NCBI GenBank assembly: GCA_965279655.1
Contig: OZ257255.1
Span: 4,526,001 to 4,590,000 of the forward strand
Source of the DNA: SCTM01 sp965279655
Lineage (GTDB): Bacteria > Pseudomonadota > Alphaproteobacteria > Rhodospirillales > Rhodospirillaceae
Reading direction: 5' to 3'
DNA: 64,000 nucleotides
In this document: in pieces, positions 55,683-63,527 of the stretch
How the letters are laid out: each line of letters starts with the position of its first letter
Position numbering within the stretch: position 1 is the first letter of the stretch
Notes under the pieces: model-generated
The model's input: only the letters and a program-made list of their open reading frames with translations
What the model was told of the DNA's origin: nothing
Databases searched by the model: none
Position numbers and translations under genes: made by a program

Positions 55683-56993
55683 ATGGCGCGTCTTACCAAG
55701 CGCACGATTGACGCACTTACGCCCAACGGACGGGACTTTTTCGCCTGGGATGACGAGATGCCCGGCTTTGGCGTGCGCGTGTTTGCATCCGGCAAGAAGA
55801 GCTACTTGGTCCAGTACCGCAAAGACGGGCGCTCTCGGCGCGTCACGATTGGCCTGCACGGCAAGCTGACGCCGGACGAAGCGCGTCTTATGGCGAAAGC
55901 GCACTTGGGCGACGTGGCCAAGGGCCACAACCCGGCAGAAGAGCGCGCGGTGATCCGGCGCGATCCGACCGTCAGCGAGCTTTGCGACCTGTACGTGAAG
56001 GAAGGCCCCGCCGCCAAGCCGACCAAAAAGGAATCGAGTTGGAAGACTGACCGCAGCAACATCGAGCGCCATATCCGCCCCCTCGTCGGAAACCGCAAGC
56101 TCCGGTCCCTCACCAAGGCGGACATCCAGCGCTTCCAGGCCGACGTGAGCGCCGGGAAGACGGCCAAGGACGAGAAGACCGGCAAGCTCCGGGGGCGGGC
56201 CATCGTGAAGGGTGGGGCGGGCACCGCAGCCCGCGCTACGTCGATCTTGGGGGCCATGCTGACCTTCGCGACCGAACGCGGCCTGATACCGGCCAGTCCG
56301 GCCCGGGGTGTGAAGCTCCATCCCACCACGCGGCGCGAGCGTTTCCTGTCCAGCGACGAGCTGACCCGGATGGGCGAAGCCCTGCTTGCGGCTGAGACAG
56401 CACCTGCGGACGCCGAGGAAGGATCGGCGGAGCTGTTGCGGGCGAAGGAGGCCGCGCCGTCCGTCGCCGCGATCCGCCTCCTGATGCTGACCGGCTGCCG
56501 CAAGGGTGAGATCACGACCCTGCAATGGCGCTTCATCGATTGGGAGCGAAAGCTGATCCGCCTCCCAGACAGCAAGACCGGCGCGAAGGTGGTCCCGCTT
56601 GGCGATAGCGCCTTGAGAGTCCTGGAAGCCCTCCCGCGCGAGGAGGGCGACGTATACGTGTTCCCGTCGCCCCGCAAAGGTCGGCACCTGGTAGGCCTCC
56701 AGAAGGTCTGGGAACGTGTACGTGAGGTGGCGAAGCTGGCGGACGTGCGGCTGCACGACCTGCGCCATAGCTTCGCCTCTGTGGCCGTCGCAAATGGCTT
56801 CAGCCTGTTCATGGTCGGCAAGGTGCTAGGCCACAAGGACAGCCGCACCACGGAAATCTACGCGCATATGTCAGACGATCCGCTCCGCCGGGTCGCTAGC
56901 GAGACGTCGGAGAAGATTTCCAACCTGCTCAAGCTGCCAAAGCGCGTGGCGTCCGAGACTCCCGCGCAGCCCGAACTCCAGGCCGCCGAATAG
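55683..56993 (+). CDS. int: Tyrosine recombinase / island integrase
   Basis: 436 residues with the P4-type integrase layout: N-terminal DUF4102-like arm-binding domain (RTIDALTPNGRDFFAWDDEMPGFGVRVF), SAM-like core-binding domain (about 95-205) and catalytic domain. Catalytic residues: Arg273 (TGCRKGEI), Lys298 (PDSKTGAK), His358 and Arg361 (LHDLRHSFA), His384 (LGHKD) and Tyr393 (TTEIYAHM). It starts 3 bp after a sequence matching the tRNA core and reads into the island, as is usual for tRNA-targeting integrases. All catalytic residues are intact, so the island could still be mobile. Confidence 0.94.
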   Translation: MARLTKRTIDALTPNGRDFFAWDDEMPGFGVRVFASGKKSYLVQYRKDGRSRRVTIGLHGKLTPDEARLMAKAHLGDVAKGHNPAEERAVIRRDPTVSELCDLYVKEGPAAKPTKKESSWKTDRSNIERHIRPLVGNRKLRSLTKADIQRFQADVSAGKTAKDEKTGKLRGRAIVKGGAGTAARATSILGAMLTFATERGLIPASPARGVKLHPTTRRERFLSSDELTRMGEALLAAETAPADAEEGSAELLRAKEAAPSVAAIRLLMLTGCRKGEITTLQWRFIDWERKLIRLPDSKTGAKVVPLGDSALRVLEALPREEGDVYVFPSPRKGRHLVGLQKVWERVREVAKLADVRLHDLRHSFASVAVANGFSLFMVGKVLGHKDSRTTEIYAHMSDDPLRRVASETSEKISNLLKLPKRVASETPAQPELQAAE

Positions 56994-57012
56994 CGCCGCG
57001 ATATTCGCCGCC

Positions 57013-57254
57013 CGTCCTTCGTACGTACATACGTATACGTGCGCGCTCGCGCCCTGCCTTCGTACGTTACGTATGTACGTATAGGTAACGTGCTGCGGCA
57101 CTCGCGCACGTGTCCGGGAAGTCCGGGTTTCCGGCCGGATAGCCCGGACGATCCGAATTTTCCGGCCCGGGAATTCCGGAATTTCCGGAAATTCGAGTCC
57201 GGATTATCCGGATTCACCCTTACAGCGCTCGCCTTGGTCCCGTACGTATACGTG
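57013..57254. repeat. Repeat-dense non-coding tract (TACGTA palindromes and TCCGG repeats)
   Basis: The spacer after the integrase (56994-57286) has no credible gene. It contains clustered TACGTA/TACGT palindromes (57022, 57030, 57036, 57063, 57068, 57076 and again 57243), then a tract at 57108-57215 packed with CCGG-centred units such as TCCGGG, TCCGGA and the overlapping GGAATTCCGGAATTTCCGG. Frames across it on both strands translate to low-complexity peptides. Possible roles: origin or iteron-like site, segregation or transfer site, or binding site of an island regulator. Confidence 0.6.
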
Positions 57255-57286
57255 GCCGCCCTGCCGACGGGCCTAGCCAAGGTAGC

Positions 57287-58081
57287 GTGCATCGACCGAT
57301 GCCTCAGTTCCCCACCCGATCACATCCGATCTACACGTTGATGCAGCCGGTGATCTATTTCGATCACCCCAACGATGAAAACAAAAGGGCTGAAGTCCTG
57401 GACGCCCTTGAAGGAATTCGGCTCGGCCAGACGTTCCTTCAGAATCCTAGTTCTGTCGTGTTTGACAAGAAGCAGCGGGCATTAATCGTAAACGCGCCAC
57501 CGCCCCAACAATTTTTTGAAGCCTCTTTGGACAACACAGATAAATACATCGGCGATGTGGGTGACATTCTCCTCACGGTACTGACCTTGGCGGAGCACGC
57601 GCCGCGACTGGCAAGCGTTAACAATGCTGTCGCTTTGCGCATGCGCCGTCGCGCTCAATTGGGGCACCCAACTCTTTCTCGTGAGCACATTTTCCGTAAG
57701 TGGTCGCAGTTCAAGCCGATCAGCCATTTTCTGGCCGCGTTGCTAATGGGGACGAACAGTTTCTTTGAAACGCCTCTTTTGAAGAACGTCTGGAAGGAAG
57801 TTCCGAAGAAAGGCAATCACTTCGATCTTGAGGCTTTTGAAGCAGCCAATTCAAACGTGACGCCTTGGGCGATAGTCTTAATGGTATTCGGCATGCTGGA
57901 TTGGGCCTCTCTAGCGGAACAATTGCGGCGGAGAGCGGAGAAGACATTTGCACATGGGCAAAAGATACCGCTGCTTACGTCCGAGGAAACTTGGTTTTTC
58001 GGCCCTGAAATCCCGCTCAGCCAGCCAGAATTCTGCCTGGCTCCTTTGCCGAAAGATGAGATCGGTTTTTTGATTACCTGA
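57287..58081 (+). CDS. Hypothetical island protein, 264 aa
   Basis: Start taken at GTG 57287 with AAGG four bases upstream; ATG 57299 and ATG 57341 (MQPVIYFDHPND) are alternatives. The protein is soluble and mixed alpha/beta, with a central helical part (ALRMRRRAQLGHPTLSREHIFRKW) and a C-terminal Pro-rich end. No motif I recognise. Base composition is clearly more A/T-rich than the integrase, suggesting separate acquisition. It stands alone between the repeat tract and the AlpA-like gene. Confidence 0.65.
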   Translation: MHRPMPQFPTRSHPIYTLMQPVIYFDHPNDENKRAEVLDALEGIRLGQTFLQNPSSVVFDKKQRALIVNAPPPQQFFEASLDNTDKYIGDVGDILLTVLTLAEHAPRLASVNNAVALRMRRRAQLGHPTLSREHIFRKWSQFKPISHFLAALLMGTNSFFETPLLKNVWKEVPKKGNHFDLEAFEAANSNVTPWAIVLMVFGMLDWASLAEQLRRRAEKTFAHGQKIPLLTSEETWFFGPEIPLSQPEFCLAPLPKDEIGFLIT

Positions 58082-58104
58082 GCGCGTCAACTAGTGATCT
58101 GGTC

Positions 58105-58128
58105 CCGATCACTGGCTCCAGTGATCGG
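58105..58128. promoter_or_regulatory. 24-bp palindrome upstream of the AlpA-like gene
   Basis: CCGATCACTGG-CT-CCAGTGATCGG: an 11-bp perfect inverted repeat with a 2-bp centre, with a third half-site AGTGATC at 58093-58099. There is no T-run and the loop is too short for a terminator. It is a good candidate operator for the HTH regulator encoded immediately downstream. Confidence 0.6.
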
Positions 58129-58175
58129 TGTATTACACAAATTTCGCCGCCGCTCAGAGTCGGCAATCGTTCTCC

Positions 58176-58196
58176 CGGAAGACACAACGTCTTCCG
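58176..58196 (+). promoter_or_regulatory. Hairpin CGGAAGAC-ACAAC-GTCTTCCG before the AlpA-like gene
   Basis: A perfect 8-bp stem with a 5-nt loop ends six bases before the AAGGAG ribosome binding site of the AlpA-like gene. It may affect translation initiation or be a second operator; with the 24-bp palindrome upstream it makes an unusually structured control region. Confidence 0.5.
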
Positions 58197-58214
58197 TACC
58201 CAAGGAGAACCGCT

Positions 58215-58433
58215 GTGCTCGCATCATCGTCCTCTAAGCTTCGTGCTCCCCAGGCCGCCGTCTATGTCGGGTTGTCACCTTCAACGCTCGCCAAGATGCG
58301 TTTGCGGGGAGATGGCCCGATCTACTCGAAGGCCGGGCCGCGCATCGTCATCTATGACCGCGCCGACCTCGACGCGTGGCTCTCCGCCCAACGCCGCCGC
58401 TCAACGTCTGAGGTGGTGCCAGGCCGTGGCTAA
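58215..58433 (+). CDS. AlpA/excisionase-like helix-turn-helix protein
   Basis: 72 residues from GTG 58215, preceded by AAGGAG at ideal spacing. The core KLRAPQAAVYVGLSPSTLAKMRLRGDGPIYSKAGPRIVIYDRADLDAWL is the HTH_17/MerR-like fold found in AlpA regulators and recombination directionality factors: HTH, then a wing with R-IVIYDRADLDAWL. On integrase-bearing islands such proteins activate or steer excision. It is probably the ligand of the palindromes just upstream. The next gene overlaps its end by 8 bp. Confidence 0.85.
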   Translation: MLASSSSKLRAPQAAVYVGLSPSTLAKMRLRGDGPIYSKAGPRIVIYDRADLDAWLSAQRRRSTSEVVPGRG

Positions 58434-59175
58434 TTTCGGCCGCCGTCCTCCGAAGGCCCGATTTGCGATGGTCCCAGCCTTCGTCCTCGCACTGCCGGAC
58501 GTCAAACCCGGACCCAAAGCGGTTTATGCCAGCCTCTGCGGTAACGCTGACAAGAACGGCCATTGCTGGCGGTCCTTGAACCGCCTCGCTGAGGAATTCG
58601 GAATTTGTCGTCGCCAACTTCAGCGCTGGCTGAACGACCTTGAAAAGGCGGGATTGTTGGTCCGACTGTTCTTGGAGGGTCGACGTCGCTTCTTGGTGGT
58701 CCGCGATCCCGAAGGCAGGAATTGGGCGCGGACTACGAGTCTCAAGACTGTCAGCGCCCGCCGCGCAGTTGCCGCGCCACATGGGAAGGCGGGTGCAGAG
58801 GCCCGTAACGCCATGCGTGAGACGCCATTGTCACATCCCACGGACGCGGATGTCGCAAAAGGGGTGACGCCGGTGTCGCCCAAACATGACCTTCAAAACA
58901 AGACCTCTCTAACAAAGGAAGGAGCTCGGCAGGAGGGTGGTCGCCGCACAGGCTGGAGCACCCCTCCAGGGCTGCGTGGGTTGAAGCGAATGGGCGAGGC
59001 AAAAGCAAATGTGGTGCAAGGGGCACTTCACGCGCTGGCTGATTCCTTGGGATGGGAGAACGTGTGCTCGCTAACGCGCGAGGAGCTTGTTGCTAAGCTT
59101 GCCGCGAATGGCAAAGGGCTGTTTAGCGCCGTGGAAGCGGAGCGTATTTTGCATCCCTACATTGGCGACATCTAG
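58426..59175 (+). CDS. HTH_36-type DNA-binding protein, possible island replication initiator
   Basis: 249 residues from GTG 58426, overlapping the AlpA-like gene by 8 bp (ATG 58468 is an alternative). Residues about 15-85 form a winged helix: MVPAFVLALPDVKPGPKAVYASL, NADKNGHCWRSLNRLAEEFGICRRQLQRWLNDLEKAGLL, the pattern of HTH_36 proteins in phage and plasmid replication or regulation. The middle is linker-like, and the C-terminal ~65 residues (VVQGALHALADSLGWENVCSLTREEL) are helical. The coupling with AlpA suggests an operon for excision and replication. Replication function is inferred only. Confidence 0.7.
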   Translation: MANFGRRPPKARFAMVPAFVLALPDVKPGPKAVYASLCGNADKNGHCWRSLNRLAEEFGICRRQLQRWLNDLEKAGLLVRLFLEGRRRFLVVRDPEGRNWARTTSLKTVSARRAVAAPHGKAGAEARNAMRETPLSHPTDADVAKGVTPVSPKHDLQNKTSLTKEGARQEGGRRTGWSTPPGLRGLKRMGEAKANVVQGALHALADSLGWENVCSLTREELVAKLAANGKGLFSAVEAERILHPYIGDI

Positions 59176-59257
59176 TGCCTAGGGTCTTTCCCTCGGCTAC
59201 GCCATCACCTATGTTCACGCCAATGACTATTCTTAGAGTGCTTCCAGGTAGTTGCGC

Positions 59258-60199
59258 ATGACTATGACCGCTGAGCAGGCGTTAGAAGTGGCGCGGGCAC
59301 AAGAGGCCACAAACGCGACGAAACGGGACACCGTCCCGGAACTTGAGGCGATTCTGCACCAGGCACTGCCCGTTCTCGACCACGGCTTTATTAGGGTGGT
59401 TGACTACATGGGAAGCGACAGCGCGGTAGTTCAAGCGGCGCGAGTGTCTTATGGCCGGGGCACGAAGCGCGTCTCCGAAGATCGCGGACTAATTCGTTAT
59501 CTTCTGAGGCATTCACATACTACGCCCTTTGAGATGGCAGAAATTAAGCTGCATGTGAAATTGCCGATTTTTGTCGCGCGTCAGTGGATCAGGCATAGGA
59601 CTGCCAACGTCAATGAGTACTCGGCTCGGTATTCGATACTGGACAAAGAGTTCTACATCCCGCGCCCAGAAGAACTTGCCACTCAATCCGCGACCAATAG
59701 GCAAGGTCGCGGGGACACGCTATCGCAAGAGGAGACTGCGCGCGTTTTAGAGATGCTCCGCTCGGAGGCGGAACGGGCGTACGCCGGCTACATTGATTTG
59801 CTCAATCAGGATGAGAGTGGAGCGGCGACTGACCCAAATCGCGTTGGTTTGGCGCGCGAGCTAGCCCGAATGAATTTGACTTTGGGTTACTACACGCAAT
59901 GGTATTGGAAGATTGATCTTCACAATTTTATGCATTTCGTTCGTCTGAGAGCGGACGCTCACGCACAATACGAAATTAGAGCCTACGCCGACGTGATGCT
60001 TCAGATCATGAAGAGATGGGTGCCAGAGACTTACGACGCTTTTCTTGAATACAAACTTCACGCGGCGACATTGTCGCGCACTGCATTAAAAATTGTGCAG
60101 CGAATGATCGCTGGCGAAATGGTGACTCAAGAGGCGAGTGGCCTCTCGTCGCGCGAATGGACAGAACTAATGGACCAAATTAAAGCGCCAGGAGCGTGA
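59258..60199 (+). CDS. thyX: FAD-dependent thymidylate synthase
   Basis: 313 residues from ATG 59258 (MTMTAEQALEVA); an in-frame TTG lies 6 bp earlier. The ThyX motif is complete: RHRTANVNEYSARYS at about 112-126, with upstream HSHTTPFEMAEIKLHVKLPIFVARQW and downstream NLTLGYYTQWYWKIDLHNFMHFVRLR, which bind FAD and dUMP. It converts dUMP to dTMP using methylene-tetrahydrofolate and NADPH. Length fits longer alphaproteobacterial and phage ThyX. Its sequence is more A/T-rich than chromosome genes here. Being on the island, it is likely accessory cargo, perhaps helping nucleotide supply during replication or defence. Confidence 0.95.
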   Translation: MTMTAEQALEVARAQEATNATKRDTVPELEAILHQALPVLDHGFIRVVDYMGSDSAVVQAARVSYGRGTKRVSEDRGLIRYLLRHSHTTPFEMAEIKLHVKLPIFVARQWIRHRTANVNEYSARYSILDKEFYIPRPEELATQSATNRQGRGDTLSQEETARVLEMLRSEAERAYAGYIDLLNQDESGAATDPNRVGLARELARMNLTLGYYTQWYWKIDLHNFMHFVRLRADAHAQYEIRAYADVMLQIMKRWVPETYDAFLEYKLHAATLSRTALKIVQRMIAGEMVTQEASGLSSREWTELMDQIKAPGA

Positions 60200-60206
60200 G
60201 GGTAGA

Positions 60207-60500
60207 ATGAACATTGGGGTTCGCCGCGCTCGAATTATCGCTGATGAGGAAACGCCTAGCGAGAGCGCATCAAGTTTAAATCATGATATTCTGGTGTTGC
60301 TCGGAGAGCAGCGAAGCACGGCACTCGCCCTTGCCGAAAAGCTGGGTGTTGAGCGTCCGCGTGTCTATTCGAGGCTTGTGGCGCTTTCCAATTTGCGCCT
60401 CATCATCGCTCACGCGGACCTAGCTGCAGGCTCTGAGCAATTTGAGCTATCTGCGACCGGTAAGGGCGCTCTCGATCAAAAAATCCTAGCTATCGGCTAA
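60207..60500 (+). CDS. Small winged-helix regulator-like protein
   Basis: 97 residues; ATG 60207 with GAGG five bases upstream. The region LNHDILVLLGEQRSTALALAEKLGVERPRVYSRLVALSNLRLI is a winged helix of the MarR/ArsR-like kind, followed by QFELSATGKGALD, the usual wing and final helix. It follows thyX by 7 bp, likely in the same operon, and its 3' end overlaps by 11 bp the end of the convergent defence-like gene. It may control thyX or the neighbouring cassette. Confidence 0.7.
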   Translation: MNIGVRRARIIADEETPSESASSLNHDILVLLGEQRSTALALAEKLGVERPRVYSRLVALSNLRLIIAHADLAAGSEQFELSATGKGALDQKILAIG

Positions 60501-61452
60501 TCGCGGCGCTCAGCCTAAAATCGATAGTGTTCACCCATATGCGGGAAAGGCCCGTGCTTGTCCCCGCTTCGTGCCGCGCGACAATTGGGTAAATCAAGCT
60601 GATCGATCTGTTCTCACACTCGGTGACATAGAACAGCGCCGCACCCAGCATCTGGGCCTTTGTTGCGAGTGGTGCGATATAAATTCGTGCGTTTGGCGCG
60701 CTGAGTGAGTGGAACTCAACAATGGCGCTCAATTCAGCGGCAACGGCAAAAGGATCGGCCGCTGATGCGAAGCGGCGCGTGTGGGGAGTCTCCTGCGGGA
60801 TCGGCGTGTCTGCGCCATATGCTTTGAGCACATTGTGCTGATACATGTCGGGCTGCAGAGACGGCAAAGTGAAGATTTGCACACGCTTCGCACGGTCTTT
60901 ATGCGCCACAACTTCTCGAAGCAGCGCATCGTCGAAGCCCGGTGCCACGATCAGTAGTTCTTCGCCGGCGGGGGTGTTCAGTCCAGCGAATCCTATGATT
61001 TCGCGGACATCGGATACGCTGCCAGATGAGAACTTCGTGTGTTCGCGATCTTTATATGAAGCAGGTTGAGAGTAGATCGCGTCAAAACTCTCAACGCCTT
61101 TGCTTTTCAGCAATTTAAGCAGAAACGCAATGTGAGGCCGCATCATTCCCGTTATGTCTACGCAGATGCGCGCAGTTCGAAGGTCGCATTCGGCGGAAAG
61201 CTGATCAACAAGGCCGAGCATTCCTGCCGCTTCGTCCCCATCGGCGGAAAAACAACGCTCGGCAGGGCAATGCTCCGGGGTCAGCCCATACTCAGGATGG
61301 ACAACCCATATCTTCGTGGCGGACTGGACTCGATCATAAACTCCCCGTACGCGAGCACTCTTGTCCCACGCGGAAATAAATACGGTCCAATTCCGGTCTA
61401 GCGGACCATCTTGGGGCAGTTCTTCTCGATAAAAGTAATCGTACGCACTCAC
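60490..61452 (-). CDS. Rossmann-like protein of the PRTase/ATPase cassette, function unknown
   Basis: 320 residues from GTG 61452, whose GTGA overlaps the ATPase stop; a GTG at 61536 would lengthen it by 28 residues and overlap the ATPase gene by 88 bp, less likely. Two alpha/beta halves are visible: WTVFISAWDKSARVRGVYDRV … CVDITGMMRPHIAFLLKLLKSKGV, and LLIVAPGFDDALLREVVAHK … IYIAPLATKAQMLGAALFYV. The DITG loop and repeated strand-loop-helix units recall CARF/SAVED-type nucleotide sensors, but I cannot establish that. It is the last gene of a three-gene coupled minus-strand unit, so it should work with the ATPase and the phosphoribosyltransferase-like protein. Confidence 0.72.
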   Translation of the reverse strand: MSAYDYFYREELPQDGPLDRNWTVFISAWDKSARVRGVYDRVQSATKIWVVHPEYGLTPEHCPAERCFSADGDEAAGMLGLVDQLSAECDLRTARICVDITGMMRPHIAFLLKLLKSKGVESFDAIYSQPASYKDREHTKFSSGSVSDVREIIGFAGLNTPAGEELLIVAPGFDDALLREVVAHKDRAKRVQIFTLPSLQPDMYQHNVLKAYGADTPIPQETPHTRRFASAADPFAVAAELSAIVEFHSLSAPNARIYIAPLATKAQMLGAALFYVTECENRSISLIYPIVARHEAGTSTGLSRIWVNTIDFRLSAAISR

Positions 61453-63515
61453 TGGGGGCCGCCAAACAAGTCCGTCTTGGTCGACCTTGCTTTCAAATTC
61501 TTTCCAAAGAAGGGAGCGGTCAATCTCTCGACCCACGCTCTTTTCATTATCTCAAATTCGGCCTCCCGAGTCGGATCGAATATGAGATCAACTTCCGACG
61601 GTTTAAATTGAGCTATTCCACGGCGGGCAGTCGGCAGCCCCCATTTGGGAGATAGGATAGGGTTCAGTTGATACTTTGTAAGACGCTCTTGAGTGTTCTT
61701 ATCGATCTCTCCGCGCGTGATCTCCACCAGAAACGACCGCTGCTCCGCAATTGTCAGCCGCGCAATAGTTTCAGGCTTTAGATCGCGTTCTCGTACGCTA
61801 AAGCCAAGCAGGGACGAGTGTATTGGCGTATCCCCATAGCGATTGGCCTCAAACAGAGCTGCCAGACGTTCAAGGCCGGTTCGTACGGCGGCACCTTCAT
61901 CTCCAGCTTTGCGCATAGTCTGCGAGAACCAATCCGACGCTTCCAATACGCCCAATACCTGATCGGATACTGATACGCGCGCCTGACGATCATCGCTCGC
62001 GTTGTAGTTCACCCAATCAAAGACGTGCTTCAGAATCATTATCAGCGTTCTTGGAAGTCCCTCTGACATCCGAATAAATCGCGGCATGCCGCAATACGCT
62101 GGAGGCCGCTTGCCGGCCTCACGCCACAGCTGCGCTATCATGTCCGCGTTATAGTGCTGAACTAGCCGGCCGTATGAGCTAGCAACATCGGACTTCATGA
62201 GGAAGGAGGCGCAACGATCATGAATGGTCTGAGCCGCAATCTTCAAGTCCTCGTCGCGAAACCAACGGCGATAGAGGAGAAGCAAGTTCAACTTTTCGAG
62301 AACAGGAAACCCGGGAACGGCCAGTTTTGTGAGAAGCTGGGTTATGTCTTGCTCGCGCTCGATGCCATTTGTCGCGTCGGCTTTCATGCCTCGCAATAGG
62401 TACTTTCGCGCTTGGTCGAAATGAGGTCCGCCGACAGCCTTGGAGCTTCCAACTTGCTCACGAACGTATCCACTCTTCCAAGTAAGATCGGGTCTCTCGA
62501 AAAGGTCGTTAAGGGAAGCGGCGGTAACGCTGCCCTGCGGGAGAGACGCCTCGACCTCAATGCGTCTTGCAACGAGACGATATGAAAATTCTATCCACTT
62601 CTTGCGATTCATGCGCAACCGCTTATCCAGCGGCAGAGTCTCAAACTCAGAGCCTTCCTTGTTTTCCTCGCCGTCCGCGTAGGTCTTGTAGGTCTTGACG
62701 CCCCAAGTACGACTGCCGATGCGAAACGTGGTTGGGTTTTGTCGCTCACGAAGCAGCGTGTTTATGTACTTTTGTTGAGCTTCCGTGATGTTTTCAAACT
62801 CGTCGATAAAGTAGGAGAACAGCAACCCTTCGAAACCGCTGACATAGCTTGATAGAATGCGCGGCAATCCAAAGATTAGCCGCCCTCGGGTGATTCTTAT
62901 GCGGGGCTCGAGGGCTCCGCCGAACACGACATTGTTTATCTGCTTGTCCAATTCACGTTGGCCGTCCGCAAACCACTGAAGCAGACCCGCAAACGTGTCG
63001 ACGTTGTCGGTGGGAGGTTCGTCTATTAATTGCCTTAGCTGTTGGCAAACGTTGGTCTGCTCGCGCTGAAGCGCAGGCTCGCTATCAGCAATCGATATTA
63101 CTATTTGTAAGAGTTCCTGGGCGATCCAGAGCTCGAAATAGTATTCGAAGACCGCTCTCCAGACCTCGTCTGTTTGGTTGCGTCCGCTAAACCGCTCCGC
63201 ATTGAGGCCGCCCAGCAATATATAGATGCCCAGATAACCGTCAGCTTTTAGACCCTCTATCGGACTCAAACGCTGTGTGGCGTGCCGTAGGCGTTGCAGC
63301 GGATAGGAGTGGTACCTCATCCAATGGGTCTTGCCGCTGCCCTTGCCCCCTAGGAGCAGTACCGGCATTTGCGAGGTAGCCTTTAATATGGGGCGGCCTT
63401 CCTCGGTAGTCAGATCAACCCATAACTGTTGAATCTGTTCGTCCGTGAGGTCGACGGCTTTTGTGGCGGCGAATGGGTTCGCACGCTGCCTTGTCATTTG
63501 AGAAAGAAGTGACAC
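61449..63515 (-). CDS. ORC/CDC6-like P-loop ATPase of a conflict-system cassette
   Basis: 688 residues from GTG 63515 (GGAGAGG upstream). Walker A GGKGSGKT at 56-63 following MPVLLL, Walker B LLFSYFIDEFENI with Asp238-Glu239, then TEAQQKYINTLLRERQN and a helical C-terminal half (about 350-688). This is the layout of the ORC-CDC6-like AAA ATPases that I recall being paired with phosphoribosyltransferase-like proteins in predicted anti-phage loci. It is 12 bp downstream of the PRTase-like gene and overlaps the next gene by 4 bp. No nuclease or toxin domain is obvious in it; the ATPase probably acts as sensor or switch. Confidence 0.8.
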   Translation of the reverse strand: MSLLSQMTRQRANPFAATKAVDLTDEQIQQLWVDLTTEEGRPILKATSQMPVLLLGGKGSGKTHWMRYHSYPLQRLRHATQRLSPIEGLKADGYLGIYILLGGLNAERFSGRNQTDEVWRAVFEYYFELWIAQELLQIVISIADSEPALQREQTNVCQQLRQLIDEPPTDNVDTFAGLLQWFADGQRELDKQINNVVFGGALEPRIRITRGRLIFGLPRILSSYVSGFEGLLFSYFIDEFENITEAQQKYINTLLRERQNPTTFRIGSRTWGVKTYKTYADGEENKEGSEFETLPLDKRLRMNRKKWIEFSYRLVARRIEVEASLPQGSVTAASLNDLFERPDLTWKSGYVREQVGSSKAVGGPHFDQARKYLLRGMKADATNGIEREQDITQLLTKLAVPGFPVLEKLNLLLLYRRWFRDEDLKIAAQTIHDRCASFLMKSDVASSYGRLVQHYNADMIAQLWREAGKRPPAYCGMPRFIRMSEGLPRTLIMILKHVFDWVNYNASDDRQARVSVSDQVLGVLEASDWFSQTMRKAGDEGAAVRTGLERLAALFEANRYGDTPIHSSLLGFSVRERDLKPETIARLTIAEQRSFLVEITRGEIDKNTQERLTKYQLNPILSPKWGLPTARRGIAQFKPSEVDLIFDPTREAEFEIMKRAWVERLTAPFFGKNLKARSTKTDLFGGPQ

Positions 63516-63527
63516 TACCTCTCCTCA

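Noticed and set aside
55677..56851. Two minus-strand frames of about 350-363 codons opposite the integrase
   Set aside because: The plus-strand integrase has all catalytic residues; the antisense frames have no recognisable content.
56858..57341. Frames of 144 codons (minus) and 100 codons (plus) over the repeat tract
   Set aside because: They translate repeats into Tyr-Val-Thr and Ser-Gly-Phe-Arg low-complexity peptides and lack ribosome binding sites; the repeats themselves explain the open frames.
58105..58128. Rho-independent terminator after the 264-aa island gene
   Set aside because: Although the inverted repeat is perfect, the loop is 2 nt and no T-run follows; an operator is more likely.
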